DNA of 64,000 bases from Chitinophaga ginsengisoli (GTDB lineage: Bacteria > Bacteroidota > Bacteroidia > Chitinophagales > Chitinophagaceae): contig NZ_PYGK01000003.1 in assembly GCF_003014595.1 (NCBI RefSeq), forward strand, positions 124,001 to 188,000. Direction: 5' to 3'. Positions 43,891 through 52,348 of this stretch are shown piece by piece; positions within the stretch are counted from its first letter, which is position 1, and each line of letters opens with the position of its first letter. Made by a program: the position numbers and the translations under genes. Under the pieces are notes generated by a model, which was given only the letters and a program-made list of their open reading frames with translations, was not told the origin of the DNA and made no database searches.

Positions 43891-45726
43891 TCAATTTTTC
43901 TTTTCAGCACTCATTAATTCTACACTTCTGTTCACAAAGGCGGTAAGGTCAGCACCCGTCAGCAGGTTCTGTGATAATAACGCCAGATCTGCCAGATTTC
44001 GTACCTGCTTCTGCTGTTTATCATTATCACTTTCTTCAAGGATCTGCAGGTAGATCGGATGGTTTGCGTTGATGGTCATATTGATCTCATCTGGCATACT
44101 CGCATACCAGCTCATACCACTTCCGCCTACTGCCGCCATATCTTTCATACGACGCATGAATTCCGGACGGGTTACGATCACCGGCTGGGCTTCTGCGCTC
44201 AGGCCTTTCAGTTCTACCTTCACATGCTGTTGCGGAATATGCTCAAACAATTCCTTCAGTTTGGTTTCCTGATCAGATGTTAATACACTCTCTGATTTTT
44301 CATCTTTATCCACCAGATTATCTGCTATATCAGCATCTACACGGGTGAATTGCATGCTATCCCATCTTGGCTCCATATTATTGATGAACGCAGCATCTAT
44401 AATAGTGTCCAGCTTTATGATCTTATATCCTTTATTCTTTGCAGCCTGGATATAGCTGTCCTGTTGTATTGCGTTTGTGGCATACAATACAACCAGTTTT
44501 CCATCCTTATTGGTTTGCAAAGCGCTTGCTTCCTGTTTGTATTCTTCCAGTGTATAGAACTTGCCAGCCTCAGTAATATCTTCCAGCAACAGGAATTTAT
44601 TTCCTTTCTCCTGGAACTTATCATCGGTCATCATACCATACTTGGCAAACAGGCCGATGGATTCCCACTTCTCTTCAAAGCCCTTACGGTCATTGCGGAA
44701 GATCTCATCCAGTTTATCAGCTACTTTCTTCGTAATATAAGTGCTGATCTTTTTCACATTCGGATCTCCCTGCAGATAACTGCGGCTTACGTTCAGCGGA
44801 ATATCCGGACTGTCTATCACACCATGCAGCAACATCAGGAACTCAGGAACGATATCCTTCACTTCATCAGTAACGAATACCTGGTTGGAATACAGGCTGA
44901 TCTTATCTTTCTGTACTTCAAAGCTCTTATTGATCTTAGGGAAATACAGGATACCTGTGAGGTTGAACGGATAATCCACATTCAGATGGATCCAGAACAA
45001 TGGCGCCTCTGCATATGGATATAATTCTTTATAGAAATTCTGATAGTCTTCGTCTGTCAGTTCAGCCGGTTTCTTAGTCCATGCAGGGTTAGTATTATTC
45101 AGCTGTTTATCTGCAAATTTTACAGGTACAGGCAGGAATTTACAGAACTTCTCCAGCATGGTCTGGATACGGTGTTCATCCAGGAATTCTTCACTTTCTT
45201 CATTGATGTGCAGCACAATGTCAGTACCACGGTTTTCTTTCGTGGTTTCTTCCAGCATATACTCAGGACTGCCATCACATTCCCAGCGTACGGCAGGCGC
45301 TTCCTCTTTATGTGATTTAGTGAAGATCTCCACCTGGTTACTTACCATGAAGGAAGAGTAGAAACCCAGACCAAAATGCCCAATGATATTGGTCCCATCT
45401 GTCTGACCTTTGTATTTTTTCAGGAATTCTTCTGCACCGGAGAAAGCCACCTGGTTGATGTATTTATCTACTTCTTCAGCAGTCATACCCACTCCCATAT
45501 CGGAGATGGTCAAGGTCTTTTTCTCTTTATCCAGCTTCACTGTAATTTCAGGGGTGCCCAGCTCACCTTTAAACTCTCCGACACCAGCTAAGGTCTTTAA
45601 CTTTTGTGTAGCGTCCACCGCATTACTTACCAGCTCGCGGATGAAGATCTCATGGTCTGAATAGAGGAATTTCTTAATAATGGGGAAAATGTTCTCTGTC
45701 TGAACACGTATTGCTCCTTTCTGCAT
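43891..45726 (-). CDS. htpG: Molecular chaperone HtpG (Hsp90)
   Basis: 611 residues. ATP-dependent chaperone. The N-terminal ATPase is clear: FLYSDHEIFIRELVSNAVDATQKL, TISDMGVGMTAEEV and IIGHFGLGFYSSFMV, followed by the middle and C-terminal domains. The start at 45726 matches the usual MQKG...TENIFPIIKKF opening; the in-frame ATG at 45759 adds eleven residues. A weak leftward promoter (TTTG at 45787-45790, ATCCTTTG at 45757-45764) is possible. An 11-bp tandem array lies further upstream. Confidence 0.96.
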   Translation of the reverse strand: MQKGAIRVQTENIFPIIKKFLYSDHEIFIRELVSNAVDATQKLKTLAGVGEFKGELGTPEITVKLDKEKKTLTISDMGVGMTAEEVDKYINQVAFSGAEEFLKKYKGQTDGTNIIGHFGLGFYSSFMVSNQVEIFTKSHKEEAPAVRWECDGSPEYMLEETTKENRGTDIVLHINEESEEFLDEHRIQTMLEKFCKFLPVPVKFADKQLNNTNPAWTKKPAELTDEDYQNFYKELYPYAEAPLFWIHLNVDYPFNLTGILYFPKINKSFEVQKDKISLYSNQVFVTDEVKDIVPEFLMLLHGVIDSPDIPLNVSRSYLQGDPNVKKISTYITKKVADKLDEIFRNDRKGFEEKWESIGLFAKYGMMTDDKFQEKGNKFLLLEDITEAGKFYTLEEYKQEASALQTNKDGKLVVLYATNAIQQDSYIQAAKNKGYKIIKLDTIIDAAFINNMEPRWDSMQFTRVDADIADNLVDKDEKSESVLTSDQETKLKELFEHIPQQHVKVELKGLSAEAQPVIVTRPEFMRRMKDMAAVGGSGMSWYASMPDEINMTINANHPIYLQILEESDNDKQQKQVRNLADLALLSQNLLTGADLTAFVNRSVELMSAEKKN

Positions 45727-46056
45727 GGGTGTCAAATTTTTTAAAAGGTTTCCCGACAAAGGATATGCCAGCAGACATTAGGCTGACAAACTGTCCGACA
45801 GGAACAGTAAAACAAGCCTTTTCCCCGACGTTACCTGTCCGTCGCTTCTTCGTCGCTTATTCGATGCTTGTTCGACGCTTCTTCGAATAAGGGCGCTATC
45901 TGCAGAAATGACACTTTTCCTCGCTGGCTTAACAAATAAATCATATGAACCCACCCTAACATGTAACGCAAATATTGTAGTTTTAACATCCTGACCCCGA
46001 TGACTGTTGAGATGTAAGTTTTTACCCAAACCCTCTTTATAAAAACCTCTGTTTAC
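45727..46056. other. 330-bp divergent intergenic region with 11-bp tandem repeats
   Basis: Between htpG (leftward) and the secreted nuclease gene (rightward). It holds the 11-bp array at 45840-45883 and a CTGTCCGACAG inverted repeat near 45791-45801. A minus-strand ORF (45778-46029) reads through the repeats and is not credible as a protein. Confidence 0.5.
45840..45883. repeat. 11-bp tandem array, four units
   Basis: Units CGTCGCTTCTT, CGTCGCTTATT, CGATGCTTGTT, CGACGCTTCTT follow one another without gaps. They share the 11-bp period and a CGCTT core with the array at 17857-17911. Located about 115 bp upstream of the htpG ATG. Confidence 0.85.
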
Positions 46057-49000
46057 ATGAAAAGACCTTTACTCCTTTTCTTTGCCGCAGTTTGTTTTGC
46101 CAATGCCCATGCGCAGACACAACCCGCTGCCCAGCCGCTGCCTTATCAGCAGCCATTCAGTACCTTACCCGCTTCCGCCACCACCTATCCGGATGGATGG
46201 CAGGGATGGACACTCTCCGGATCGCCTTCTGGCAATTTTAATGTCCTGCCACCGGCATCTGACAAGGCCCTTGTAACAGGCGGCGCTTCCAGCACTGCCA
46301 ACGGCGTATATAACTATTCCGGAAAACTGGGCTTTCTCAATAGCGGCAGTGTGGATAACTCGCTCGTGCTCGCACTGAATACCACAGGCCAGACCAACAT
46401 TGCCTTTCAGTACGACGTAATGACGCTGCGTAATCCTTATGATGGTACCAGCAACACCCGTATCAACGAAGTAACCCTGCAGTACCGTATCGGGAACACC
46501 GGCAATTTTACCAATATCACCGGCATTGAGTACCAGAATGGTACTACGCAGCAAACCGGGTCGGGTGTGACTACACCACTGGATTCCGCCCACAGATCGC
46601 TGACATTGCCAGCAGCCTGCGATAACCAGCCACTGGTACAGCTGCGCTGGGTAAACCGTCAGATCAGCGGGGCCGGCTCCCGTCCTTCGTTTGCTATTGA
46701 TAACATTGTAGCCGGCAGCTCCGGTGCAGATGTAACACCGCCAGCTATTGACAGCCTCTTCCCGGCTAATAACAGCACTGGCGTATCACCAGCCACGCAG
46801 CCTTCTATCTTCTTTACCGAAAATATCAAGGCTGGTAGTGGTCAGCTGATACTACACAACGTGACGGCCAATACGCAGCAGGTATTTCCTGTAGATAGCG
46901 CGACAGTGATCATCAGTAACAAGACCCTGACCCTGGCCGTAACCTTACAGCCACAGCACAGCTACTATATCACCCTGGATGATGGCGCCATACTGGACCT
47001 TAGCGACAATGTATTCGCAGGCATCACAGACAACACGACCTGGGCATTCGCCACCGGCGCCCAGCAGCTGTCGTTCGACTTCAACGCCTGCATTACCGGT
47101 AGCATCACCAGTGGTTTCAGACAATACAGTGTAACCGGCGCCCAGAAGTGGGATTGTACCACCTTCGGACAGAGTGGAAACGGTGTACAGATCAACGGAT
47201 ATAGTGGCGGTCCAATAGAAAATGAAGACTGGCTGATCTCTCCAGCCTTTGATCTTTCCGGTTTTGACTATCCGCTGCTGGATTTTGACAGCCGTACCGC
47301 ATTCTCCGGTCCTGGCCTGCAATTGATGGTGTCTGCCAACTATGACGGCGCCAGCAACCCGCATACTGCCACCTGGACGCCAGTGAACGGACGTTTCCCT
47401 GCCCTGTTGTCGGATACCTGGACTGTTTCAGACAGTATCAACCTGGCGGCATTCAAGCAGCCTAATGTCTATATCGCTTTTGTATATACTTCTTCCCCTT
47501 CTATTGGCGCGGCCCGCTGGACCCTGGATAACTTCCGTATCACCAATAGTCCTGAGGCGCCTAAGCCATCCCTGGACCTGAATACCAGCAGCATTGACTT
47601 TGATTACGTGGCCGCAGGACAACAATCAGCACCGCTGCCATTTACCTTCCAGGCCAATGACTTTATTGACAGCCTGAGCCTCATTTCATCTTCCGGATTC
47701 TCTATAGCGAAAGACAGCAATGGTGTATACAGCCAATCGCTGATCTATCTGCCAGATTCACTCAACGGCCCCAAGACTGTATGGGTGAAATTCCAGCCCG
47801 CTGCGGCTAATCAGAATTATACCGGTACAATCACCTTCGACAGCGACAGCATCCATGTACCAGCGATTAAGCTTTCCGGCACCTCTCTGCGCTCGCTGAA
47901 AGTCGTGAACTGGAATATCGAATGGTTCGGTAGCCCGGTACAGAATCCGGCCAATGACAGCCTGCAACAGGCCAATGTGACCACCATCCTTAAGAAACTG
48001 GATGCAGACATCTTTGCATTGGCAGAAGTGGTAGATACCGCCCGTTTCAGAGCGGTGGCCAACCAGATGCCGGGATACAGCTATATCATCTCTGATTTCG
48101 GTTCTTATGCTGATAGTATTAAGGATGTTGACTATACTTCCGCCCAGAAACTGGCGTTCCTCTATAAAACATCAGTTATCAAGGGATTAAGCTCTTACGG
48201 TGTATTACGTCGTGGTGGCAGCAGCAATGCCTATTACAACTGGTCGTCCGGCAGGTTCCCATTCCTCCTGGAAGCCAGGGCTAAGCTGAATAATGACAGC
48301 GCCCTGATCCGCTTTGTACTGCTGCATGCAAAAGCCAATACCGGCACTGCAGCAGATAAGATCGAGTCCTGGCACAGGCGTAAAAACGGCAACCTGGAAC
48401 TGAAAGACAGCCTGGATGCCCAGTATCCGACCGCCAACCTGGTAATACTTGGCGACTTCAATGACGCGCTTGATAAAACGATTACGACAGAACTGGCACC
48501 GGACACGACCACTTCTTATATAGACTTCATCGATGACAGCACACACTATAAGCCGCTGACCCTGCCGCTCAGTTTACAAGGCCAGCAATCTACCGCATCT
48601 TTTAACACGGTAATTGACAACGTGCTGGCTTCTGACGAAATGGCCCTGAGCTACCTCCCCGGATCTGCCCGTGTGAGAAAAGAGGTGGAAAAACTGGTGA
48701 ACAGTTACAGCAGCACCACTACTGACCACTACCCTGTGCAGACCAACTATAACCTGCACGTACTGGCCCATCCGGCGCCGCTGGAGGACTTCTCTGCCAC
48801 TGTTGATACCGGAGATGTAAAACTGACCTGGAGCACGCCATATGAGCTGAATACCGCTTATTTTGTGATACAGCGCTCCCGCAATCAGCAGCAATTCGAA
48901 TCTATTGACACCGTAGCAGCTCATGGTACCACCTCACTGCCCAATAGTTATGTAACGTATGATACCCGCCCATGGCTGGGACTGTCTTATTACAGACTGA

Positions 49001-49320
49001 AAACAGTCGGACTGGACGGCACTGTCAGCTATAGCAGCAATGAAAGGGTGATTATCACCCTTAAAGACCTGATACAGAAACTCTTCTGGTGTATCTTCGG
49101 CCACCAGTTACAGGTGTACCTGGATATTGAAAGGCCGGGACAGGCCATTCTGCAGCTGGTTGACATGCAGGGTCATGTAAGACAGACGACGCTGACTACT
49201 GTAAACAAAGGAAGAAACATCAAGACATTGGATATCAGCAATTTGTCTAATGGGGTGTATATCCTGCGCGTACAAAGCAAGGAAGGCATCCAGACTAGTA
49301 AGATACTTGTTAGCCACTGA
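46057..49320 (+). CDS. Secreted multidomain endonuclease/exonuclease/phosphatase protein with type IX sorting tail
   Basis: 1087 residues. Signal peptide to about residue 19. Domains by eye: a choice-of-anchor-type beta domain (20-225), a bacterial Ig-like domain (TPPAIDSLFPANNSTGVSP, 228-330), a second anchor-type domain (335-495), a further beta domain (505-608), then an EEP nuclease domain (610-895). In the EEP domain the expected catalytic residues are visible: NWNIEW near 616, ALAEV near 653, GDFND near 797-801, DHYP near 889. A fibronectin-like part and a C-terminal sorting domain (GHVRQTTLTTVNKGRN..., LSNGVYILRVQS) follow. Likely an extracellular DNase or phosphodiesterase. Confidence 0.85.
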   Translation: MKRPLLLFFAAVCFANAHAQTQPAAQPLPYQQPFSTLPASATTYPDGWQGWTLSGSPSGNFNVLPPASDKALVTGGASSTANGVYNYSGKLGFLNSGSVDNSLVLALNTTGQTNIAFQYDVMTLRNPYDGTSNTRINEVTLQYRIGNTGNFTNITGIEYQNGTTQQTGSGVTTPLDSAHRSLTLPAACDNQPLVQLRWVNRQISGAGSRPSFAIDNIVAGSSGADVTPPAIDSLFPANNSTGVSPATQPSIFFTENIKAGSGQLILHNVTANTQQVFPVDSATVIISNKTLTLAVTLQPQHSYYITLDDGAILDLSDNVFAGITDNTTWAFATGAQQLSFDFNACITGSITSGFRQYSVTGAQKWDCTTFGQSGNGVQINGYSGGPIENEDWLISPAFDLSGFDYPLLDFDSRTAFSGPGLQLMVSANYDGASNPHTATWTPVNGRFPALLSDTWTVSDSINLAAFKQPNVYIAFVYTSSPSIGAARWTLDNFRITNSPEAPKPSLDLNTSSIDFDYVAAGQQSAPLPFTFQANDFIDSLSLISSSGFSIAKDSNGVYSQSLIYLPDSLNGPKTVWVKFQPAAANQNYTGTITFDSDSIHVPAIKLSGTSLRSLKVVNWNIEWFGSPVQNPANDSLQQANVTTILKKLDADIFALAEVVDTARFRAVANQMPGYSYIISDFGSYADSIKDVDYTSAQKLAFLYKTSVIKGLSSYGVLRRGGSSNAYYNWSSGRFPFLLEARAKLNNDSALIRFVLLHAKANTGTAADKIESWHRRKNGNLELKDSLDAQYPTANLVILGDFNDALDKTITTELAPDTTTSYIDFIDDSTHYKPLTLPLSLQGQQSTASFNTVIDNVLASDEMALSYLPGSARVRKEVEKLVNSYSSTTTDHYPVQTNYNLHVLAHPAPLEDFSATVDTGDVKLTWSTPYELNTAYFVIQRSRNQQQFESIDTVAAHGTTSLPNSYVTYDTRPWLGLSYYRLKTVGLDGTVSYSSNERVIITLKDLIQKLFWCIFGHQLQVYLDIERPGQAILQLVDMQGHVRQTTLTTVNKGRNIKTLDISNLSNGVYILRVQSKEGIQTSKILVSH

Positions 49321-49346
49321 TCTTTCTGAAAAAGCCTTTAATTCAG

Positions 49347-49377
49347 CCGGCCCGTATTGAATACGGGCCGGTTTTTT
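49347..49377 (+). terminator. Terminator of the secreted nuclease gene
   Basis: The stem CCGGCCCGTATT / AATACGGGCCGG (12 bp, one-base loop) is followed by TTTTTT. Confidence 0.92.
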
Positions 49378-49485
49378 AATTTTTGTCCCCGGGTTTGCAA
49401 CGCGGCCTACAAACAAGTAGCTTTTACATAACTGAAATACAACTAGTTATATTAACCTGCAAGCATTCAATTAAGGGGATGTATT

Positions 49486-49650
49486 CGGTTGAGATCCGGT
49501 GGAGATTCAGTGGAGGCTATATCCTATAGGCCCATTACTATAGCATTACAGGCACTTCCTATAGCCACGGCTATACAATAGTGCCTGTAATGTAGGACTA
49601 GAGAGCCTATAGGATATAGCCTCCACCGAACCTCCACGGAATCTCTACCA
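49486..49650. repeat. 165-bp near-palindromic element
   Basis: Two 80-base arms align as reverse complements without gaps around a short centre CCACGG. The best conserved blocks are GTGGAGGCTATATCCTATAG and ATTACAGGCAC; arm ends and the middle are diverged. It encodes nothing and resembles a non-autonomous palindromic element or a DNA hairpin. Confidence 0.75.
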
Positions 49651-49664
49651 CGGAACAAACGTCA

Positions 49665-49810
49665 TTAAACAAACCATCATAGGACTCCGGTAGGAGTCCC
49701 ATTGTTTGTAGACCGGGGTGATAACCCCGGGTAGGGATGGTACCCCATTGGGGACGATCCCCCCGGGTCGGGTGATAATCCCCGAACGAGCCGTAGGCCC
49801 CATCCCCCGA
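49665..49810. repeat. Series of short GC-rich hairpins
   Basis: Consecutive inverted repeats: GGACTCCGGTAGGAGTCC (49685-49702 or so) inside an outer ACAAA/TTTGT pair; CCGGGGTGATAACCCCGG; GGTACCCCATTGGGGAC; CGGGTGATAATCCCCG. Two share the unit GGGTGATAA(C/T)CCC. The run stops about 20 bp before the rpsF promoter. Confidence 0.65.
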
Positions 49811-49828
49811 AATCAATCCCGGCTTTTA

Positions 49829-49859
49829 TTTGCTGGTGTCAGCAATTTCAGTATCTTTG
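49829..49859 (+). promoter_or_regulatory. rpsF operon promoter
   Basis: TTTG (49829-49832), exactly 19 bases, then TATCTTTG (49852-49859): a textbook Bacteroidota promoter. The resulting leader to the ATG at 49902 is only about 35-40 bases. Confidence 0.88.
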
Positions 49860-49901
49860 CACTCCTAATTTTTTTTAACAAATTTTAAAACAGGGAAATT
49901 T

Positions 49902-50252
49902 ATGAACTACGAATTGATGGTGATTTTTACCCCTGTGCTGTCTGAGGAAGACTACAAAGCTGCTCAGAAAAAATTCGCTGATCTCATTAAAGAGAACGGC
50001 GGAGATGTAACGCACGAAAATCCCTGGGGATTAAAATCACTGGCGTACCCAATCCAGAAAAAGACCACGGGCATGTACCTGGTACTGGAGTACAGCGCGC
50101 CATCCGACCTCAATGAGAAGCTGAAAATCCAGCTGAACCGTGACGAAAATGTACTGCGTCACATGATCACAGCATTAGACAAATATGCTGTACAGTACAA
50201 TGGCCGCAAAAGACATGGCGTGAACGCTGATTCTAAAACCGCAGAAGCTTAA
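49902..50252 (+). CDS. rpsF: 30S ribosomal protein S6
   Basis: 116 residues. [20 protein letters not shown] and the beta strand [24 protein letters not shown] are the S6 fold, with the conserved [17 protein letters not shown]6 pairs with S18 on the 30S platform. First gene of the conserved rpsF-rpsR-rplI operon; rpsR follows 4 bp later. Confidence 0.97.
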   Translation: MNYELMVIFTPVLSEEDYKAAQKKFADLIKENGGDVTHENPWGLKSLAYPIQKKTTGMYLVLEYSAPSDLNEKLKIQLNRDENVLRHMITALDKYAVQYNGRKRHGVNADSKTAEA

Positions 50253-50256
50253 AATT

Positions 50257-50523
50257 ATGGCAGTAAAACAAGAAATTAAGTACTTAACCGCCGTAAAACA
50301 GGAGAAACGCGCTAAGAAATATTGCCGTTTCAAGAAGTTAGGCATCCGGTATGTGGATTACAAAGACGCTGAGTTCCTGAAGAAATTCCTGAACGATCAG
50401 GGTAAAATGTTACCTCGTCGTATCTCTGGTAACTCCCTGAAATTCCAGCGTAAAGTAGCGCAGGCTATTAAAAAAGCCCGTCAAATGGCTTTGTTACCTT
50501 ACGTTACTGACCTTTTAAAGTAA
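50257..50523 (+). CDS. rpsR: 30S ribosomal protein S18
   Basis: 88 residues, typical length. [20 protein letters not shown] and [34 protein letters not shown] match the family. The single N-terminal Cys is of the non-zinc type. Middle gene of the rpsF operon. Confidence 0.97.
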   Translation: MAVKQEIKYLTAVKQEKRAKKYCRFKKLGIRYVDYKDAEFLKKFLNDQGKMLPRRISGNSLKFQRKVAQAIKKARQMALLPYVTDLLK

Positions 50524-50584
50524 ACAAACCTACTGGCTTCCTGGCCTCTGCCAGGGAATTAAAGGTCCTTAAAACTAATTAACA

Positions 50585-51031
50585 ATGCAAGTAATCTTAA
50601 TACAAGACGTAGATAACCTGGGCCAGAAAAATGAGCTGGCGTCCGTTAAAAACGGTTATGCCAGGAATTTTCTGATCCCGCAGAAATTTGCGGTAGAAGC
50701 TAGCCCTTCCAACCTGAAGCAACTCCAGGAGCGCCTGAAAGTGCAGAAAGTGAAAGAAGAGAAAATGCTGGCTGAAATTGCCAAAGTGGTGGAAGTGCTG
50801 AAAGCAGGTCCCGTTAAAATTGGCGCTAAAACCGGTACTTCCGGTAAGATCTTCGGTAGCGTAACTGGTGTGCAGATCGCACGTGCTATTAAAGAGCAGA
50901 AAGGTTACGAAATCGATCGTCGCCGCATCCACATCCTGGATGACGTAAAAGAGTTAGGTACTTACAAAGCAAGACTGGATTTCGGTAAAGGCAACGAAGC
51001 TGAACTGGAATTTGAAGTAGTAGCTGAATAA
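50585..51031 (+). CDS. rplI: 50S ribosomal protein L9
   Basis: 148 residues. The N-terminal domain MQVILIQDVDNLGQKNELAS and VKNGYARNFLIPQKFAVEAS, the long connecting helix and the C-terminal rRNA-binding domain (KIFGSVTGVQIARAIKEQKG) are complete. It lies 61 bp after rpsR and ends the operon before a strong terminator. Confidence 0.97.
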   Translation: MQVILIQDVDNLGQKNELASVKNGYARNFLIPQKFAVEASPSNLKQLQERLKVQKVKEEKMLAEIAKVVEVLKAGPVKIGAKTGTSGKIFGSVTGVQIARAIKEQKGYEIDRRRIHILDDVKELGTYKARLDFGKGNEAELEFEVVAE

Positions 51032-51051
51032 GTCTACATATTCTTTCTAAA

Positions 51052-51087
51052 AAATCCCGTCTCGTGCTAAATGAGACGGGATTTTTT
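51052..51087 (+). terminator. Terminator of the rpsF-rpsR-rplI operon
   Basis: The 12-bp stem AAATCCCGTCTC / GAGACGGGATTT (loop GTGCTAAAT) is followed by TTTT. It shares the CCCGTCTC stem with the terminators near 38253 and 43771. Confidence 0.92.
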
Positions 51088-51099
51088 TATGTGGTTATT

Positions 51100-51107
51100 T
51101 ATCTTTG
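51100..51107 (+). promoter_or_regulatory. Promoter -7 element of the 51117 lipoprotein gene
   Basis: TATCTTTG is an exact -7 match ten bases before the ATG at 51117. The -33 region falls inside the preceding terminator and shows no TTTG, so the promoter may be weak. Confidence 0.5.
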
Positions 51108-51116
51108 CGCCATCAT

Positions 51117-51848
51117 ATGAAAAAGTATTTACCTCTATTTTTTATTGCAGGCATGATGGCAGCCTGCAATGGACAGGACACCAGTGACAGCGCTTCAGAT
51201 ACTTCACATATAGAAGAAGCTCCCTCAACCGGAAAAGTACCCGTTAATACAGACAACTTCGCTGTCGGTAACAAGTCTTTTACCATCCTCCCGCTGGAAC
51301 ATTCTTCCTTCGAGAAACTACCTGATCCAGATTACGACAGTGTAGAAACCAGCCTCCTGCATAAAGATAAGGCACGTGTAAAGCGTGTCGGCGATGCCCT
51401 GCAGTTTACACTCAATAGTGGTGAAACACACACCCTCGCCAATAATACCAAAGACGACAACGGGTACTGCATTTACTTTTATGCTGGCTACCTGCCCGAT
51501 ATCCACCAATATCTCATTTTTGGCAGTTACTATGAATCCAGTGACTATGTGCTGGTCAACGCCGATAACGGAGACACCACCCATATATGGGGCGTCCCTG
51601 TCATCTCTCCTGATCATAAATATGTGATATGCGCTTCAGTTGACCTGATCGCAGGGTTCAATCACAATGGCTTCCAGCTATTCTCCTACCGGGATAATAA
51701 GCTGATACACGAAGGGGAAGTACAGTTTGACAAGTGGGGTCCGGGACAAATGAAATGGCTCGATAATAAGACGATTGAAGCCGAATATGTCGTACTTGAC
51801 AGTGATATGAATGAAGTACCCAAGCCGGTTAAACTGATAATGAAATAA
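51117..51848 (+). CDS. Hypothetical lipoprotein
   Basis: 243 residues. The lipoprotein signal MKKYLPLFFIAGMMAAC has its Cys at 17, followed by a Ser/Asp/Thr-rich spacer. The rest is beta-rich (DDNGYCIYFYAGYLPDIHQYLIFGSYYESSDYVL; PDHKYVICASVDLIAGFNHNG), suggesting a small propeller-like fold. I do not recognise the family. Another ATG at 51105 is in frame, but the signal sequence favours 51117. Single gene with its own promoter and terminator. Confidence 0.75.
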   Translation: MKKYLPLFFIAGMMAACNGQDTSDSASDTSHIEEAPSTGKVPVNTDNFAVGNKSFTILPLEHSSFEKLPDPDYDSVETSLLHKDKARVKRVGDALQFTLNSGETHTLANNTKDDNGYCIYFYAGYLPDIHQYLIFGSYYESSDYVLVNADNGDTTHIWGVPVISPDHKYVICASVDLIAGFNHNGFQLFSYRDNKLIHEGEVQFDKWGPGQMKWLDNKTIEAEYVVLDSDMNEVPKPVKLIMK

Positions 51849-51870
51849 ACGGATCTGTTCATCAGAAGAA

Positions 51871-51899
51871 AAAGGAACATCATGCGGTGTTCCTTTTTT
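51871..51899 (+). terminator. Terminator after the lipoprotein gene
   Basis: The stem AAAGGAACA / TGTTCCTTT with loop TCATGCGG is followed by TTTT. Confidence 0.85.
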
Positions 51900-51955
51900 A
51901 TTTACCCCTTTCAGGGATGCAGCAAATACATTAACTTCCTTATAAATCCCCTCAG

Positions 51956-52348
51956 ATGAAAAACACGCTACGGATATCATTGTTATTGCTGGCAGTCCTG
52001 ACTTTTGTCTTCTCTGCCAGTCAGGCACAGGTACAACAGGCGCCCCTTTCCAATCTTGAAGGTAATGCCCAGTCCATTACCAATAAACTGAAAACGGCAT
52101 TGACGTTAACGGAAGCCCAGCAACCGAAGATATTGAGCGCTATTACTAATTTTCTGCAACAGCGGGCTACTATCCTTCCGATGATTAATAGTAACCAAAA
52201 GGCATACGATACCAAGCTAAAAAGCTTTCAGAACGGCTTCCAGAGAAAACTGAAGGCAACCCTTACGCCAGAGCAATTCACTGGTTTCCAGGAGCTGAAA
52301 CCAGTGAATAATGACATGACCAATGTCCTGTCACAGTTATTTTATTAG
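51956..52348 (+). CDS. Small secreted helical protein (Spy/LTxxQ-like)
   Basis: 130 residues. Signal peptide to about residue 24 (LLLLAVLTFVFSASQA). The mature part is helical with TALTLTEAQQPKILSAITNF and KATLTPEQFTGFQEL, the repeated LTxxQ pattern of Spy/CpxP-like periplasmic proteins, which act as envelope-stress chaperones elsewhere. The assignment is by pattern only. Its stop codon (TAG, 52346-52348) directly abuts the stop codon of the convergent dipeptidase gene. Confidence 0.72.
   Translation: MKNTLRISLLLLAVLTFVFSASQAQVQQAPLSNLEGNAQSITNKLKTALTLTEAQQPKILSAITNFLQQRATILPMINSNQKAYDTKLKSFQNGFQRKLKATLTPEQFTGFQELKPVNNDMTNVLSQLFY

Larger units (their letters stand above)
49378..49901. other. 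520-bp structured intergenic region upstream of rpsF
   Basis: Holds a 165-bp hairpin element (49486-49650), a series of short GC-rich hairpins (about 49665-49810) and the rpsF promoter (49829-49859). Minus-strand ORFs across it read through the palindromes and are not believed. Confidence 0.6.

Noticed and set aside
45778..46029. Minus-strand ORF of 83 codons upstream of htpG
   Set aside because: Composition is dominated by the 11-bp array and Arg/Lys codons from it; no family, no plausible start context.
49607..49816. Minus-strand ORF across the hairpin run upstream of rpsF
   Set aside because: The translation is Gly/Arg/Pro-rich and mirrors palindromic DNA; no coding signature.
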